Source: a virus
Length of the DNA stretch: 37,747 bases
Strand: one strand, 5' to 3'
Virus record (IMG/VR): IMGVR_UViG_3300007540_000034
Span: 1 to 37,747 of that record
Shown: positions 23,054 to 28,672 of the stretch, piece by piece
Numbering within the stretch: position 1 is the stretch's first letter
Layout: each line of letters opens with the position of its first letter
Position numbers and translations under genes: made by a program
The notes under the pieces: model-generated
Told to the model about the DNA's origin: nothing
Database searches by the model: none
What the model saw: only the letters and a program-made list of their open reading frames with translations

Positions 23054-23206
23054 ACCAAAGAAAAAACCGCTGAAATGTTTCGCGATTGGTTCAATAATTT
23101 TTTAACCGTTGAATGCTTTGCAGAATATTACGGTATTAGAAAACAGACCGCTGAATATATCATTAAATTCGGGCGCATTGCCCACGAGCAGGAGTGCAAA
23201 AAATGA
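23045..23206 (+). CDS. Small hypothetical early protein in a repeat-flanked cassette (53 aa)
   Basis: ATG at 23045, ATGA overlap with the preceding gene, ribosome-binding site GGAG. The protein begins MTYTKEKTAEMFRDWFNNFL, continues TVECFAEYYGIRKQTAEYII and ends KFGRIAHEQECKK. The middle (FAEYYGIRKQTAEYIIKFGR) reads like a helix-turn-helix: a helix, a glycine turn, and a polar recognition-like helix. It may therefore bind DNA. The gene is bracketed by two identical 22-nt sequences, each encoding the ECKK end of one protein and the MTY start of the next, so it could be gained or lost as a unit without harming its neighbours. Confidence 0.62.
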   Translation: MTYTKEKTAEMFRDWFNNFLTVECFAEYYGIRKQTAEYIIKFGRIAHEQECKK

Positions 23207-23211
23207 CATAT
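23190..23211 (+). repeat. 22-nt direct repeat, copy 2 (gene-junction repeat)
   Basis: Identical to 23032-23053. The two copies are 158 nt apart and exactly bracket the 53-residue gene. Both encode the C-terminal ECKK of the upstream protein and the N-terminal MTY of the downstream protein. Confidence 0.85.
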
Positions 23212-23394
23212 CACAATGTAAAAATTGAGGGCTATACTGGCAATGGCGAAACACGCTCAAAAGCTTTAAGCTTTAAATTGGACGGTCTTATAATTGACCA
23301 TGACGATTTGTATGCAATTCTAGATTGTTTCAATAACGCCTTTGCTTATGATCCTATCGAAATCGAAGTGAGTTTTGATACCAGCAACATTTAA
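23203..23394 (+). CDS. Small acidic hypothetical early protein (63 aa), last gene of operon
   Basis: ATG at 23203 overlaps the previous stop as ATGA and has GGAG upstream. The protein begins MTYHNVKIEGYTGNGETRSK, continues ALSFKLDGLIIDHDDLYAIL and ends with IEIEVSFDTSNI. It looks beta-rich with an acidic central helix (DHDDLYAILDCFNNAF). No family is recognised. A truncated copy of the operon linker (GAAAGGGATA, 23398-23407) and the terminator follow directly, so this is the end of the early transcript. Confidence 0.62.
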   Translation: MTYHNVKIEGYTGNGETRSKALSFKLDGLIIDHDDLYAILDCFNNAFAYDPIEIEVSFDTSNI

Positions 23395-23409
23395 GATGAA
23401 AGGGATAAG

Positions 23410-23434
23410 CGGGGCTGTAATGGCCCCGTTTTTT
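23410..23434 (+). terminator. Intrinsic terminator of the early plus-strand operon
   Basis: CGGGGC (23410-23415), loop TGTAATG, GCCCCG (23423-23428), then six T (23429-23434): a textbook rho-independent terminator for plus-strand transcripts. There is no T tract on the other side, so it should not stop minus-strand transcripts coming from the primase-helicase gene. Confidence 0.9.
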
Positions 23435-23455
23435 CGTGCCTGAGTGCCTAACTTG

Positions 23456-23480
23456 CCCATTGCCCTACCTACCCTACCCC
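23456..23480 (-). other. G-quadruplex motif at the 3' end of the primase-helicase gene
   Basis: On the minus strand GGGG-TA-GGG-TAGGTA-GGG-CAAT-GGG has four runs of at least three G with loops of 2, 6 and 4. It begins within the last codon and stop (GGG TAG) of the primase-helicase gene and runs into the short convergent gap. It could fold in RNA or single-stranded DNA. Confidence 0.6.
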
Positions 23481-25291
23481 AAAGTGTCACTTGGCTCTCT
23501 ATCCCTGTCAAAATCGACGTATCGACGGTTGTCTATTTTGTTGGACGAATATCGATAGGTTTCATTATTGAAGTGAACCTTGCGCTTGCCCTCAAAATCG
23601 CCATTACGTTGTTTTGTCACGTTCAGAGTCACGCCCGCTAAATCGCCAATTTGTGCCAATAAATCTAAATCGCCAGATATTCTGGCAACTGCTTTTTTGT
23701 CCTCCAGATCACGATCACGCCAAACGCCAATTATATTGAAAGCATTTGCGCCAATTTCACTGGTGCCTTTGACTGATTCAGTATCAGGAACATCCCTTGA
23801 ATCGCCAGCCTTTCTGGCATGGGCCACAAGGTGAAGATGAACAGGCCTAGAAACCGCCCAATCCGTTAACCGAAAAATCGCATTGTCTTGCGCCCTGTAG
23901 TCATCAACGCCAACGCCCAGACGCATAAACGAATCAATCACAAACGTATCAATTCCGTATCGTTTTCTGGCATACTCAAAACCGTCTAGTAAAACGTCAA
24001 TTGAGGCGCGTCCCACAAAATTGTACAGCCACAACTTACCGCTCATCCAATCCATACAGGCTCGCAGAAAAGGTTCAGTTGGCACATCAACATTGCCTAA
24101 CTGCTTAACCATGCGCTTGAGAGATTGATGCGGGACCATTTCCAAGCTGGCAAGACAAACCTTGGCGTCTTGGTGCATCATATCAACAATGGCATGGGAT
24201 AAAACCTGAGATTTCCCGGCACCACTGGCCCCCGTCCATAACGTCAATTCGTGCGGGCGAAATTTAAGCTTGTTTCTTAGATCGTCCCACGGGACGGTAT
24301 AGCCCTCTGCCGCCTTGTCAGTTGGTCTGAAAATCTCATTGACTGAATCAAAGAACTCAGACGCTGAAACCAGTTCGTCTGGATCTTCATGACTGGCATG
24401 GGCAAAACACTCATCTATTTCCGCCTTGGGACAGGACGCAACGAGGCATCCGTTGGCGTCTTTTTCTGGCAACTGCACAATTTTGCATCTGTGCCTACCA
24501 AGCCTTTCAACAATTTCACTAGCTGCCGCCTGACCCACTTGGTCAGTGTCCATGCAGATAAATATTGTTTCAAATCGGTCAAGGTTGTGAAATTCATGTT
24601 CAATCCATTGCTGCTTCGCGCCTGTGCCGCCACCAAACGGGACAGACAAAGCAGGATAGCCATATTCATAAAGGGAAAGGGCGTCAATTTCACCCTCACA
24701 TATTGTCACTATTCTATCAGAATCTTGGATGGCTTGCCACCCGAAAAGCACTGGTCTACAGCCTGATGATGTAGGTTTTGGTTTGCCTCCGTCGATGGCT
24801 TCTCTGACTTTGATTAGTGCAGCATCGTTGCCCCAAATAAACGGGAAGAACATATTGTTGCCACATTCACCAACCTTGTACGCGCTGATCGATTTCTCTG
24901 TCAGACCTCTGCCTGTAAGGTATTCAAGAACGGCACCTTTTGGCGCAGAACATTGAGGCTTATCCGGCAATGTGAAGGTCTGTTTTTTCGGTGCCATGGG
25001 TTCATTTCTGGTGACCCCAAGATAATCTGATATATCGTCCAAGGCCTCTACCATTGTCTGGCCCCGCGCTGACTTCCAAAGGTCAATTAGGTCACCGCCT
25101 TCACCACTGGCAAAGTCAGACCAGACGCCTTTCTTATCGCCGGACAAACAAACCTTTAACGACTTACCAGTCTCACCATTAATAGAGCCAACCTCGTACT
25201 GTTTGGCGTTACGTTTTCCGGCAGGTAAAAGTATATCGCACACGGCCTCAACACGGTCATTGAGTCGTGCCTTCAGTTCTGTGATTTCCAT
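23474..25291 (-). CDS. Primase-helicase, T7 gp4 / Twinkle type, lacking zinc-finger ligands
   Basis: 605 residues. The N-terminal part (GKSLKVCLSGDKKGVWSDFA then GEGGDLIDLW, residues 43-72) has the shape of a CHC2-type primase zinc domain but only C18 and C48 of the expected ligands. The polymerase/TOPRIM domain follows with EGEIDALS (199-206), then DTD (248-250). The RecA-like helicase has Walker A GASGAGKS (354-361), Walker B TFVIDS (about 449-454), and HLHLVAHARKAG (about 485-496) for the H3 region. It should unwind the replication fork as a ring; primer synthesis is doubtful without the zinc ligands. Last gene of the replication operon, 3 nt after the initiator gene. Length is normal for gp4-like proteins. 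Confidence 0.88.
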   Translation of the reverse strand: MEITELKARLNDRVEAVCDILLPAGKRNAKQYEVGSINGETGKSLKVCLSGDKKGVWSDFASGEGGDLIDLWKSARGQTMVEALDDISDYLGVTRNEPMAPKKQTFTLPDKPQCSAPKGAVLEYLTGRGLTEKSISAYKVGECGNNMFFPFIWGNDAALIKVREAIDGGKPKPTSSGCRPVLFGWQAIQDSDRIVTICEGEIDALSLYEYGYPALSVPFGGGTGAKQQWIEHEFHNLDRFETIFICMDTDQVGQAAASEIVERLGRHRCKIVQLPEKDANGCLVASCPKAEIDECFAHASHEDPDELVSASEFFDSVNEIFRPTDKAAEGYTVPWDDLRNKLKFRPHELTLWTGASGAGKSQVLSHAIVDMMHQDAKVCLASLEMVPHQSLKRMVKQLGNVDVPTEPFLRACMDWMSGKLWLYNFVGRASIDVLLDGFEYARKRYGIDTFVIDSFMRLGVGVDDYRAQDNAIFRLTDWAVSRPVHLHLVAHARKAGDSRDVPDTESVKGTSEIGANAFNIIGVWRDRDLEDKKAVARISGDLDLLAQIGDLAGVTLNVTKQRNGDFEGKRKVHFNNETYRYSSNKIDNRRYVDFDRDREPSDTLG

Positions 25292-25294
25292 CGT

Positions 25295-26071
25295 TCATCC
25301 CTTTATTTTCGTCATGTTAAACTGTGCCGCAACATCTGGCGTCACTTCTACAACATTTCCATCCCACAAATACTTGGCTTTTGGCTGAGGTTGGTAGTCA
25401 TCCCACATTTCTTCTTTGAGCCAATTCTCTGGACGTTTAATGTACTCTGTCGATGTTGTTTTGTTTTGTCGAGCATATTCCTCAGCGCCCCTGAGCAAGG
25501 TGGCGCAATCAGTCTTACGCATTGCCACCATGTAAGCTTGCTTGGCTTTCTTTTTCTGAAACTGGTTTGGGAATGCTGACCACCAGATCTCAAATGCGTC
25601 AAGATCCCATTCGTGGGTGGTATCTGCCGGTAGGTTGTTTTCTGTTTTATCAACCGTAACATCAATATCGGCAGTATATATTTGTTGATTAGTGGTTTGT
25701 TTAATAGTGGTGTGTTCTGTGTGGGTCTCAGACCCCTCCTCCCCGTGGGTGCTAGACCCCTCCCCCCTGTGGGTCTCAGACCCCTCCCCTCCAAAGTCAT
25801 GCATAACACAATAAAGCTTGGCTCTTTCGGAACCGTCTTGCCGGAATCTGCGGCTGGAAGTAACCCACCCCTTTTGTTCAATTAAACGAAGTCTCTTGTT
25901 AAGATCGTCCCGCCTTACGTTAAGTTGTTCCGCCATCGTTTGCTGGCTTGGAAAACATTCACCATTTTTATCGGCGTAAGAACACAGCAATGCGAGTACT
26001 CGCAACTCTGCGTTGGTAATATCTTTATCAAGGATTGCTAGTGTTGGAACGACGCCAAATTTACTGGCCAT
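25295..26071 (-). CDS. Helix-turn-helix replication initiator, lambda O-like arrangement
   Basis: 258 residues. The N-terminal domain (ITNAELRVLALLCSYADKNG, CFPSQQTMAEQLNVRRDDLN, then RLIEQKGWV) is a winged helix of the replication-initiator type (HTH_36 style). A hydrophilic linker (about 95-150) contains an octapeptide repeated three times (GEGSETHR, GEGSSTHG, EEGSETHT). The C-terminal domain (WDLDAFEIWWSAFPNQFQKK, AKQAYMVAMRK, YIKRPENWLKEEMW) is the usual helicase-loader-like end. The octapeptides are encoded by three 24-bp DNA repeats, as lambda O contains its own iterons. It presumably binds these and recruits the primase-helicase encoded next. A good AGGAG precedes the ATG. Overall similarity to lambda O is architectural, not sequence-level. 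Confidence 0.8.
   Translation of the reverse strand: MASKFGVVPTLAILDKDITNAELRVLALLCSYADKNGECFPSQQTMAEQLNVRRDDLNKRLRLIEQKGWVTSSRRFRQDGSERAKLYCVMHDFGGEGSETHRGEGSSTHGEEGSETHTEHTTIKQTTNQQIYTADIDVTVDKTENNLPADTTHEWDLDAFEIWWSAFPNQFQKKKAKQAYMVAMRKTDCATLLRGAEEYARQNKTTSTEYIKRPENWLKEEMWDDYQPQPKAKYLWDGNVVEVTPDVAAQFNMTKIKG
25721..25792. repeat. Three 24-bp iterons, candidate replication origin
   Basis: Repeat 1 is 25721-25744, repeat 2 is 25745-25768 and repeat 3 is 25769-25792, in perfect 24-bp register. Each starts GTGGGT and contains AGACCCCTCC; repeats 1 and 3 share 19 identical bases and contain the palindrome GGGTCT-C-AGACCC. An AT-rich stretch (25660-25720) adjoins them. Located inside the initiator gene, as in lambda. 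Confidence 0.75.
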
Positions 26072-26076
26072 ATCAA

Positions 26077-26121
26077 CTCTCCTATTATGCTCTCCAAATA
26101 AAGGCGCGACGGGCCGGAGAG
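26077..26121 (-). promoter_or_regulatory. Possible translation switch in the initiator-gene leader
   Basis: On the minus-strand message CTCTCC (26121-26116) can pair with GGAGAG at 26095-26090 or with the GGAGAG that is the ribosome-binding site at 26082-26077. The first pairing leaves the site free and the second hides it. Seen as exact 6-bp complements; the regulatory role is inference. Confidence 0.4.
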
Positions 26122-26256
26122 CGAAGCCGACGATAGGAGCTACCTACCGCTTTTTTCGCCGCACTACTTATATATCAAAAAAAAGAAGCGGGAGCAAAGG
26201 AAAAGGGATAAAACCTTGCTCAACCGCTTCAAGTGGCAAAAGGGAGTAAGCCACAA
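26122..26256. other. Short non-coding stretch between DUF6378 and initiator genes
   Basis: The 135 bp hold no gene. On the minus strand a TATATA box (26175-26170 region) with TTGCTC about 16 bp upstream could be a weak promoter for the initiator gene. GTGGC/GCCAC could form a loose stem near 26233-26254. Neither is strong. Confidence 0.3.
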
Positions 26257-26523
26257 TTAAGATTGTACCTGATCAAGTTCTGAACCGCAAGCGGCGTATC
26301 CAGCGATATCAACCCAATTGTCGTTTTTCTTGCCAGCCTTAACCCTTGCCACTTTCAATAAAATCATCAGTGCCGCTACGTCTCGCTCCCATACATCAAC
26401 GCCTAAATAATCTGACCATAAAGCAGCAACAGTTTTAAAGTTGTCCTCGACATTACCGTATGCTTCTGCCCTGTCGCCACACACGCACTCTATCGCTGTC
26501 TCTAGGCACTCAAGTCTGTTCAT
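26257..26523 (-). CDS. DUF6378 family protein
   Basis: 88 residues. The sequence RLECLETAIECVCGDRAEAY then GNVEDNFKTVAALWSDYLG, DVAALMILLKVARVKAG and DNWVDIAGYAACGSE matches the DUF6378 family, very common in phages. Its pattern is R-x-x-x-YG-x-x-x-x-N-x-x-x-(A/T)-x-LW followed by M-x-x-LK-x-AR and D-N-x-VD-x-AGY. The helix-turn pattern with conserved acidic residues resembles all-alpha NTP pyrophosphatases of the MazG kind, so a nucleotide clean-up role is possible, but that is inference. It overlaps the upstream resolvase-like gene by 14 nt in the replication operon. Confidence 0.82.
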   Translation of the reverse strand: MNRLECLETAIECVCGDRAEAYGNVEDNFKTVAALWSDYLGVDVWERDVAALMILLKVARVKAGKKNDNWVDIAGYAACGSELDQVQS

Positions 26524-26836
26524 TTTTTAATAGCCTTATCCATACTTCATGTGGCACCACGTAGAGCGGTTGCCTTCCGTTCTCCCTTAACACAAGAAAA
26601 TCGTTGTCGGCAAGGTATCCTGTTAGCCAGTCAGGGAATTTCTTTCGTGCTTTAATCTCACCACACAACGGAGCCTTGTCTTTGCCTTGCCAGTATACGT
26701 CAATGTCGTATGACCGTTCTGCACCGAATTGCCCACGGCGGGCGTCATATCTTTCAGCGTGAACGCCAGCTTCCTTGTGGCAGTTGACGATTTCTCGTTC
26801 GACGCGAGCGCCCTTATCTCTGCTCATCTTACCCAT
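26510..26836 (-). CDS. Hjc-like Holliday-junction resolvase / PD-(D/E)XK nuclease
   Basis: 108 residues starting at the ATG at 26836, which has GAGG six bases upstream and overlaps the HNH-gene stop. A longer in-frame version to 26896 lies inside the HNH gene. The archaeal-type Hjc layout is clear: SRDKGARVEREIVNCHKEAG (catalytic E13 or E15), then RRGQFGAERSYDIDVYW (D46), then LCGEIKARKKF (E60-x-K62), and near the end NDFLVLRENGRQPLYVVPHE. The enzyme would cut branched DNA made in replication and recombination, before packaging. Its partners are likely the Cas4-like nuclease and SSB of the opposite operon. The active site is complete. Confidence 0.8.
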   Translation of the reverse strand: MGKMSRDKGARVEREIVNCHKEAGVHAERYDARRGQFGAERSYDIDVYWQGKDKAPLCGEIKARKKFPDWLTGYLADNDFLVLRENGRQPLYVVPHEVWIRLLKNEQT

Positions 26837-27191
26837 TAAGCACCTCGTTTTCAGAGTGCCATCTCTGATGACAACCCCGGCACAACCATCTAACACTTAA
26901 CGGCTTGGCATAATCATCGTGATGTCCATCAAGGCGTGCTTTTGTTCCGCATTCTGAGCAATTTTCTAGAGCCACCATGGCACCCGATCTGATTGCATTT
27001 TTTACTGCGTGATGCGCTCTTCTACGAACGGGGTTCTCTTTAGCGTAAGCGCGAAGTTTATGGGTTCTTGTTTTATCGTTTTCACTTTTGCAGTGCTTGC
27101 AATACCGCTGAAGGCCGTCGGGTCTGCGGCTTTCTTTGTGAAATTCGTCGGCTGGCTTAATTACGTTACATTTTGAACACTGCTTTTCCAT
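26829..27191 (-). CDS. HNH endonuclease-like zinc protein
   Basis: 120 residues from ATG at 27191 (TGATG overlap with the upstream gene). The N-terminal part has a zinc pair CSKC then YCKHC with KPADEFHKESRRPDGLQRYC between them. The C-terminal part is CSECGTKARLDGHHDDYAKP followed by VRWLCRGCHQRWHSE. The DGHH motif plus CRGCH is the beta-beta-alpha metal (HNH) nuclease core, with two CxxC knuckles. Such genes are common as stand-alone phage nucleases or homing-type enzymes. Here it sits in the replication operon and overlaps both neighbours, so it looks domesticated rather than inserted. Confidence 0.83.
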   Translation of the reverse strand: MEKQCSKCNVIKPADEFHKESRRPDGLQRYCKHCKSENDKTRTHKLRAYAKENPVRRRAHHAVKNAIRSGAMVALENCSECGTKARLDGHHDDYAKPLSVRWLCRGCHQRWHSENEVLNG

Positions 27192-27520
27192 CAAATCATC
27201 CCCATCTGTGCTTTTTCAAACGACTGATTAGATCTCAGCATATCTATGTACACTTTCATAGTGTCATAGTTTACTTGCGCTATGAGATACGCACCACGGT
27301 GTTTCGCTTTTTCGTCTAGAAATTCCCTGTATTCGGTAGCAGCGCGGGCTGTCATCTCTGCTTCTGCAATAGATTTTGCCCCGTTATGCTTTGCTCTCTG
27401 AGTGTACTCAGCTAAGATAGACTTCTCACTGTCCTCTAACTGCTTATAGCTTGATTGGGCTGAAGCTAAAGTCTTCCCCCTCTCCGAAAGTTCCTGACTC
27501 AACTTGTTTGCGTCTAGCAT
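27191..27520 (-). CDS. Coiled-coil hypothetical protein in the replication operon
   Basis: 109 residues from the ATG at 27520, chosen because AGGGA lies about eight bases upstream; an earlier in-frame start (27565) would lie deeper in the previous gene without such a site. The protein is a continuous polar helix: LDANKLSQELSERGKTLASA, QSSYKQLEDSEKSILAEYTQ, RAKHNGAKSIAEAEMTARAA. Some stretches show a heptad-like pattern. No domain is recognised. It overlaps the upstream zinc-finger gene by 77 nt in another frame, an unusually long overlap. A DNA-replication accessory role is guessed only from position. Confidence 0.6.
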   Translation of the reverse strand: MLDANKLSQELSERGKTLASAQSSYKQLEDSEKSILAEYTQRAKHNGAKSIAEAEMTARAATEYREFLDEKAKHRGAYLIAQVNYDTMKVYIDMLRSNQSFEKAQMGMI

Positions 27521-27818
27521 TAAATTCTTCCCTTGCTTTTTCAATGTGGCTAATGGCTTCGTCATAACTTCCAGACGCTAACCATAGCTTTTCTGCCAGT
27601 GCGTGAGGCTCCCACTCTTCCCAGAATTTCGGCTCACTAATATGGTGCTGACAACGATGATGAGCGGAGCATAAAGGCAGCGAAAATGAATCGGATGGCT
27701 TCATTCCCATCCCGCCGTCTGTTCCCATGCGCAGATGTGCAGCCTCAACATATGGGCTGGCACATAGCACACATTCCAGACTGCGAATAAAATCCAAATG
27801 ACGCTTATCACGAATCAT
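27444..27818 (-). CDS. HNH/DUF968-like zinc-binding putative nuclease
   Basis: 124 residues; ATG at 27818 with AAGGGG nine bases upstream. The first 60 residues hold CVLC (17-20), VEAAHLRMGTDGGMGMKPSD, and LPLCSAHHRCQHH. This arrangement of CxxC, then AHLR-x-G, then LC-x-x-HH-x-x-QH is that of the DUF968/Ref-like HNH superfamily found in phage recombination regions. The C-terminal half is helical and Lys/Glu-rich. It probably binds zinc and may nick DNA. First gene of the minus-strand replication operon, facing the divergent control region. Confidence 0.7.
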   Translation of the reverse strand: MIRDKRHLDFIRSLECVLCASPYVEAAHLRMGTDGGMGMKPSDSFSLPLCSAHHRCQHHISEPKFWEEWEPHALAEKLWLASGSYDEAISHIEKAREEFNARRKQVESGTFGEGEDFSFSPIKL

Positions 27819-27849
27819 ATTGCTAAACCCCTTGGTTTCGCTCAGGATA

Positions 27850-27878
27850 ATGCTACATTAAAATCCTATGAGATACAA
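27850..27878 (-). promoter_or_regulatory. Possible promoter for the replication operon
   Basis: On the minus strand TTGTAT (27878-27873), a 17-bp spacer and TAGCAT (27855-27850) give a moderate sigma70 match with a 32-bp leader to the ATG at 27818. The spacing is right but the boxes are weak (4 of 6 each). Confidence 0.35.
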
Positions 27879-27893
27879 GGGATAAATAAAAAC

Positions 27894-27921
27894 TTGACAA
27901 TACTATCTCGTGTGATATGAT
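27894..27921 (+). promoter_or_regulatory. Strong sigma70 promoter for the plus-strand recombination operon
   Basis: TTGACA (27894-27899), a 16-bp spacer and TATGAT (27916-27921) nearly match the consensus. The first start codon is at 27979, leaving a leader of about 50 nt with AAGGGAG before it. It is the best promoter in the window and implies early transcription by host RNA polymerase. Confidence 0.8.
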
Positions 27922-27978
27922 GATGTTGTTAAAAGGGAAAATCTTTACAGCAATTTTTTACTAAAAAGGGAGACTACA

Positions 27979-28149
27979 ATGACAACTAATATTCAAGAAC
28001 ACATGAACACCCTTTCACCAGAGCAGATTGAACAAATTGAAGATCGGTTTGGAAAGGATGTTGTTGGGCAATGGAATAATTTCATTCAACGGCGCGTCCT
28101 TTGTTTAGAATTGTATCGCGCAGAACTGGAAAAGGCAGCGGCGCAATAA
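27979..28149 (+). CDS. Small hypothetical protein (56 aa), first gene after strong promoter
   Basis: ATG at 27979 with AAGGGAG about six bases upstream. The protein is MTTNIQEHMNTLSPEQIEQI, then EDRFGKDVVGQWNNFIQRRV, then LCLELYRAELEKAAAQ. It is helical and amphipathic with no family recognised. The place directly behind the best promoter of the window argues for very early and abundant synthesis. A structured, gene-free stretch of 126 nt separates it from the next gene, so it may be transcribed more than the downstream genes. Confidence 0.7.
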   Translation: MTTNIQEHMNTLSPEQIEQIEDRFGKDVVGQWNNFIQRRVLCLELYRAELEKAAAQ

Positions 28150-28152
28150 GCG

Positions 28153-28243
28153 CCCTGCCTACCTCAACAACGCAGGGGATCGCATCCCCAACAAGCCGAG
28201 GTGCCAGACCTCCCCTCCCCAGAGCCGGAAACGGTGGCTGGGG
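28153..28243 (+). ncRNA. Multi-hairpin leader/attenuator candidate
   Basis: Three exact stem-loops lie in a row: GGGGAT-CGC-ATCCCC (28175-28189), GAGGT-GCCAG-ACCTC (28198-28212), and CCCCAG...CTGGGG (28217-28243), the last with an inner GCCG-GAAA-CGGT stem closed by a GNRA loop. An alternative stem CCCTGC (28153-28158) with GCAGGG (28172-28177) would break the first hairpin. No T tract follows. It could be an RNA element controlling the genes from 28276, or a protein-binding site. No known riboswitch is recognised. Confidence 0.45.
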
Positions 28244-28275
28244 TTCTTGGGTAGTAACAAACAAGGGAGATTAAA

Positions 28276-28494
28276 ATGATTATTGATACACACTTTCCAA
28301 TGACTGAAGGCGTTACTTTTAACGTCAGAGCCAACATAGTATCTGGTGAAATTGATGAGCTAGAAATCACTAACTTTGACAATGAACCAGTAGACCTTCG
28401 TAAGATTGCGATATTCCCATGGGCAAGCTTTAAGCCTGTGCCAGCGGAAGACTTGGTTCGCGAGCACGTTATGGCGGCATATCGCAATGCTTGA
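28276..28494 (+). CDS. Small hypothetical protein (72 aa)
   Basis: ATG at 28276 with AAGGGAG upstream. The sequence IIDTHFPMTEGVTFNVRANI, then VSGEIDELEITNFDNEPVDL and FPWASFKPVPAEDLVREHVM reads as alternating beta strands followed by a helix, a compact alpha/beta fold with acidic surface. No family recognised. It ends overlapping the next gene by 8 nt. It lies directly behind the multi-hairpin leader, so it is the first gene that leader would control. Confidence 0.65.
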   Translation: MIIDTHFPMTEGVTFNVRANIVSGEIDELEITNFDNEPVDLRKIAIFPWASFKPVPAEDLVREHVMAAYRNA

Positions 28495-28672
28495 ATTTTC
28501 AGAAGAGCAAATGGAAGTTATAGCTGCGGAAATGGCAGTGCATGACTTTGTAGAAATTACGTCTGTTCTGATTGCGTTTCAACAAGATCGTCCTGAGCTA
28601 TTGTTGCCAGAAAAAGACGCTATTGTTGCCGCGCTCATGGAACTTGTTGATGAGATGGGGATAAAACAATGA
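28487..28672 (+). CDS. Small acidic hypothetical protein (61 aa)
   Basis: Taken from the ATG at 28487 (MLEFSEEQMEVIAAEMAVHD); an alternative in-frame start at 28406 lies within the previous gene. It is strongly acidic and helical throughout (FVEITSVLIAFQQDRPELLL, then PEKDAIVAALMELVDEMGIK). Couples to the nuclease gene through an ATGA overlap, which suggests equimolar expression with it. It could be a small partner of the nuclease, but there is no sequence evidence beyond position. Confidence 0.62.
   Translation: MLEFSEEQMEVIAAEMAVHDFVEITSVLIAFQQDRPELLLPEKDAIVAALMELVDEMGIKQ

Noticed and set aside
25721-25792. CRISPR-like array
   Set aside because: The three 24-bp units are contiguous with no spacers and lie in a coding frame; iterons explain them better.
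25348-25881. 177-residue minus-strand frame inside the initiator gene
   Set aside because: It lies wholly in another frame of a gene with clear domains and its long length comes from the GC-rich iterons lacking stops.
28082-28487. Minus-strand frames across the multi-hairpin leader
   Set aside because: No ribosome-binding site; low-complexity Pro/Gly-rich products caused by the hairpin stems; antisense to a well-supported plus-strand operon.
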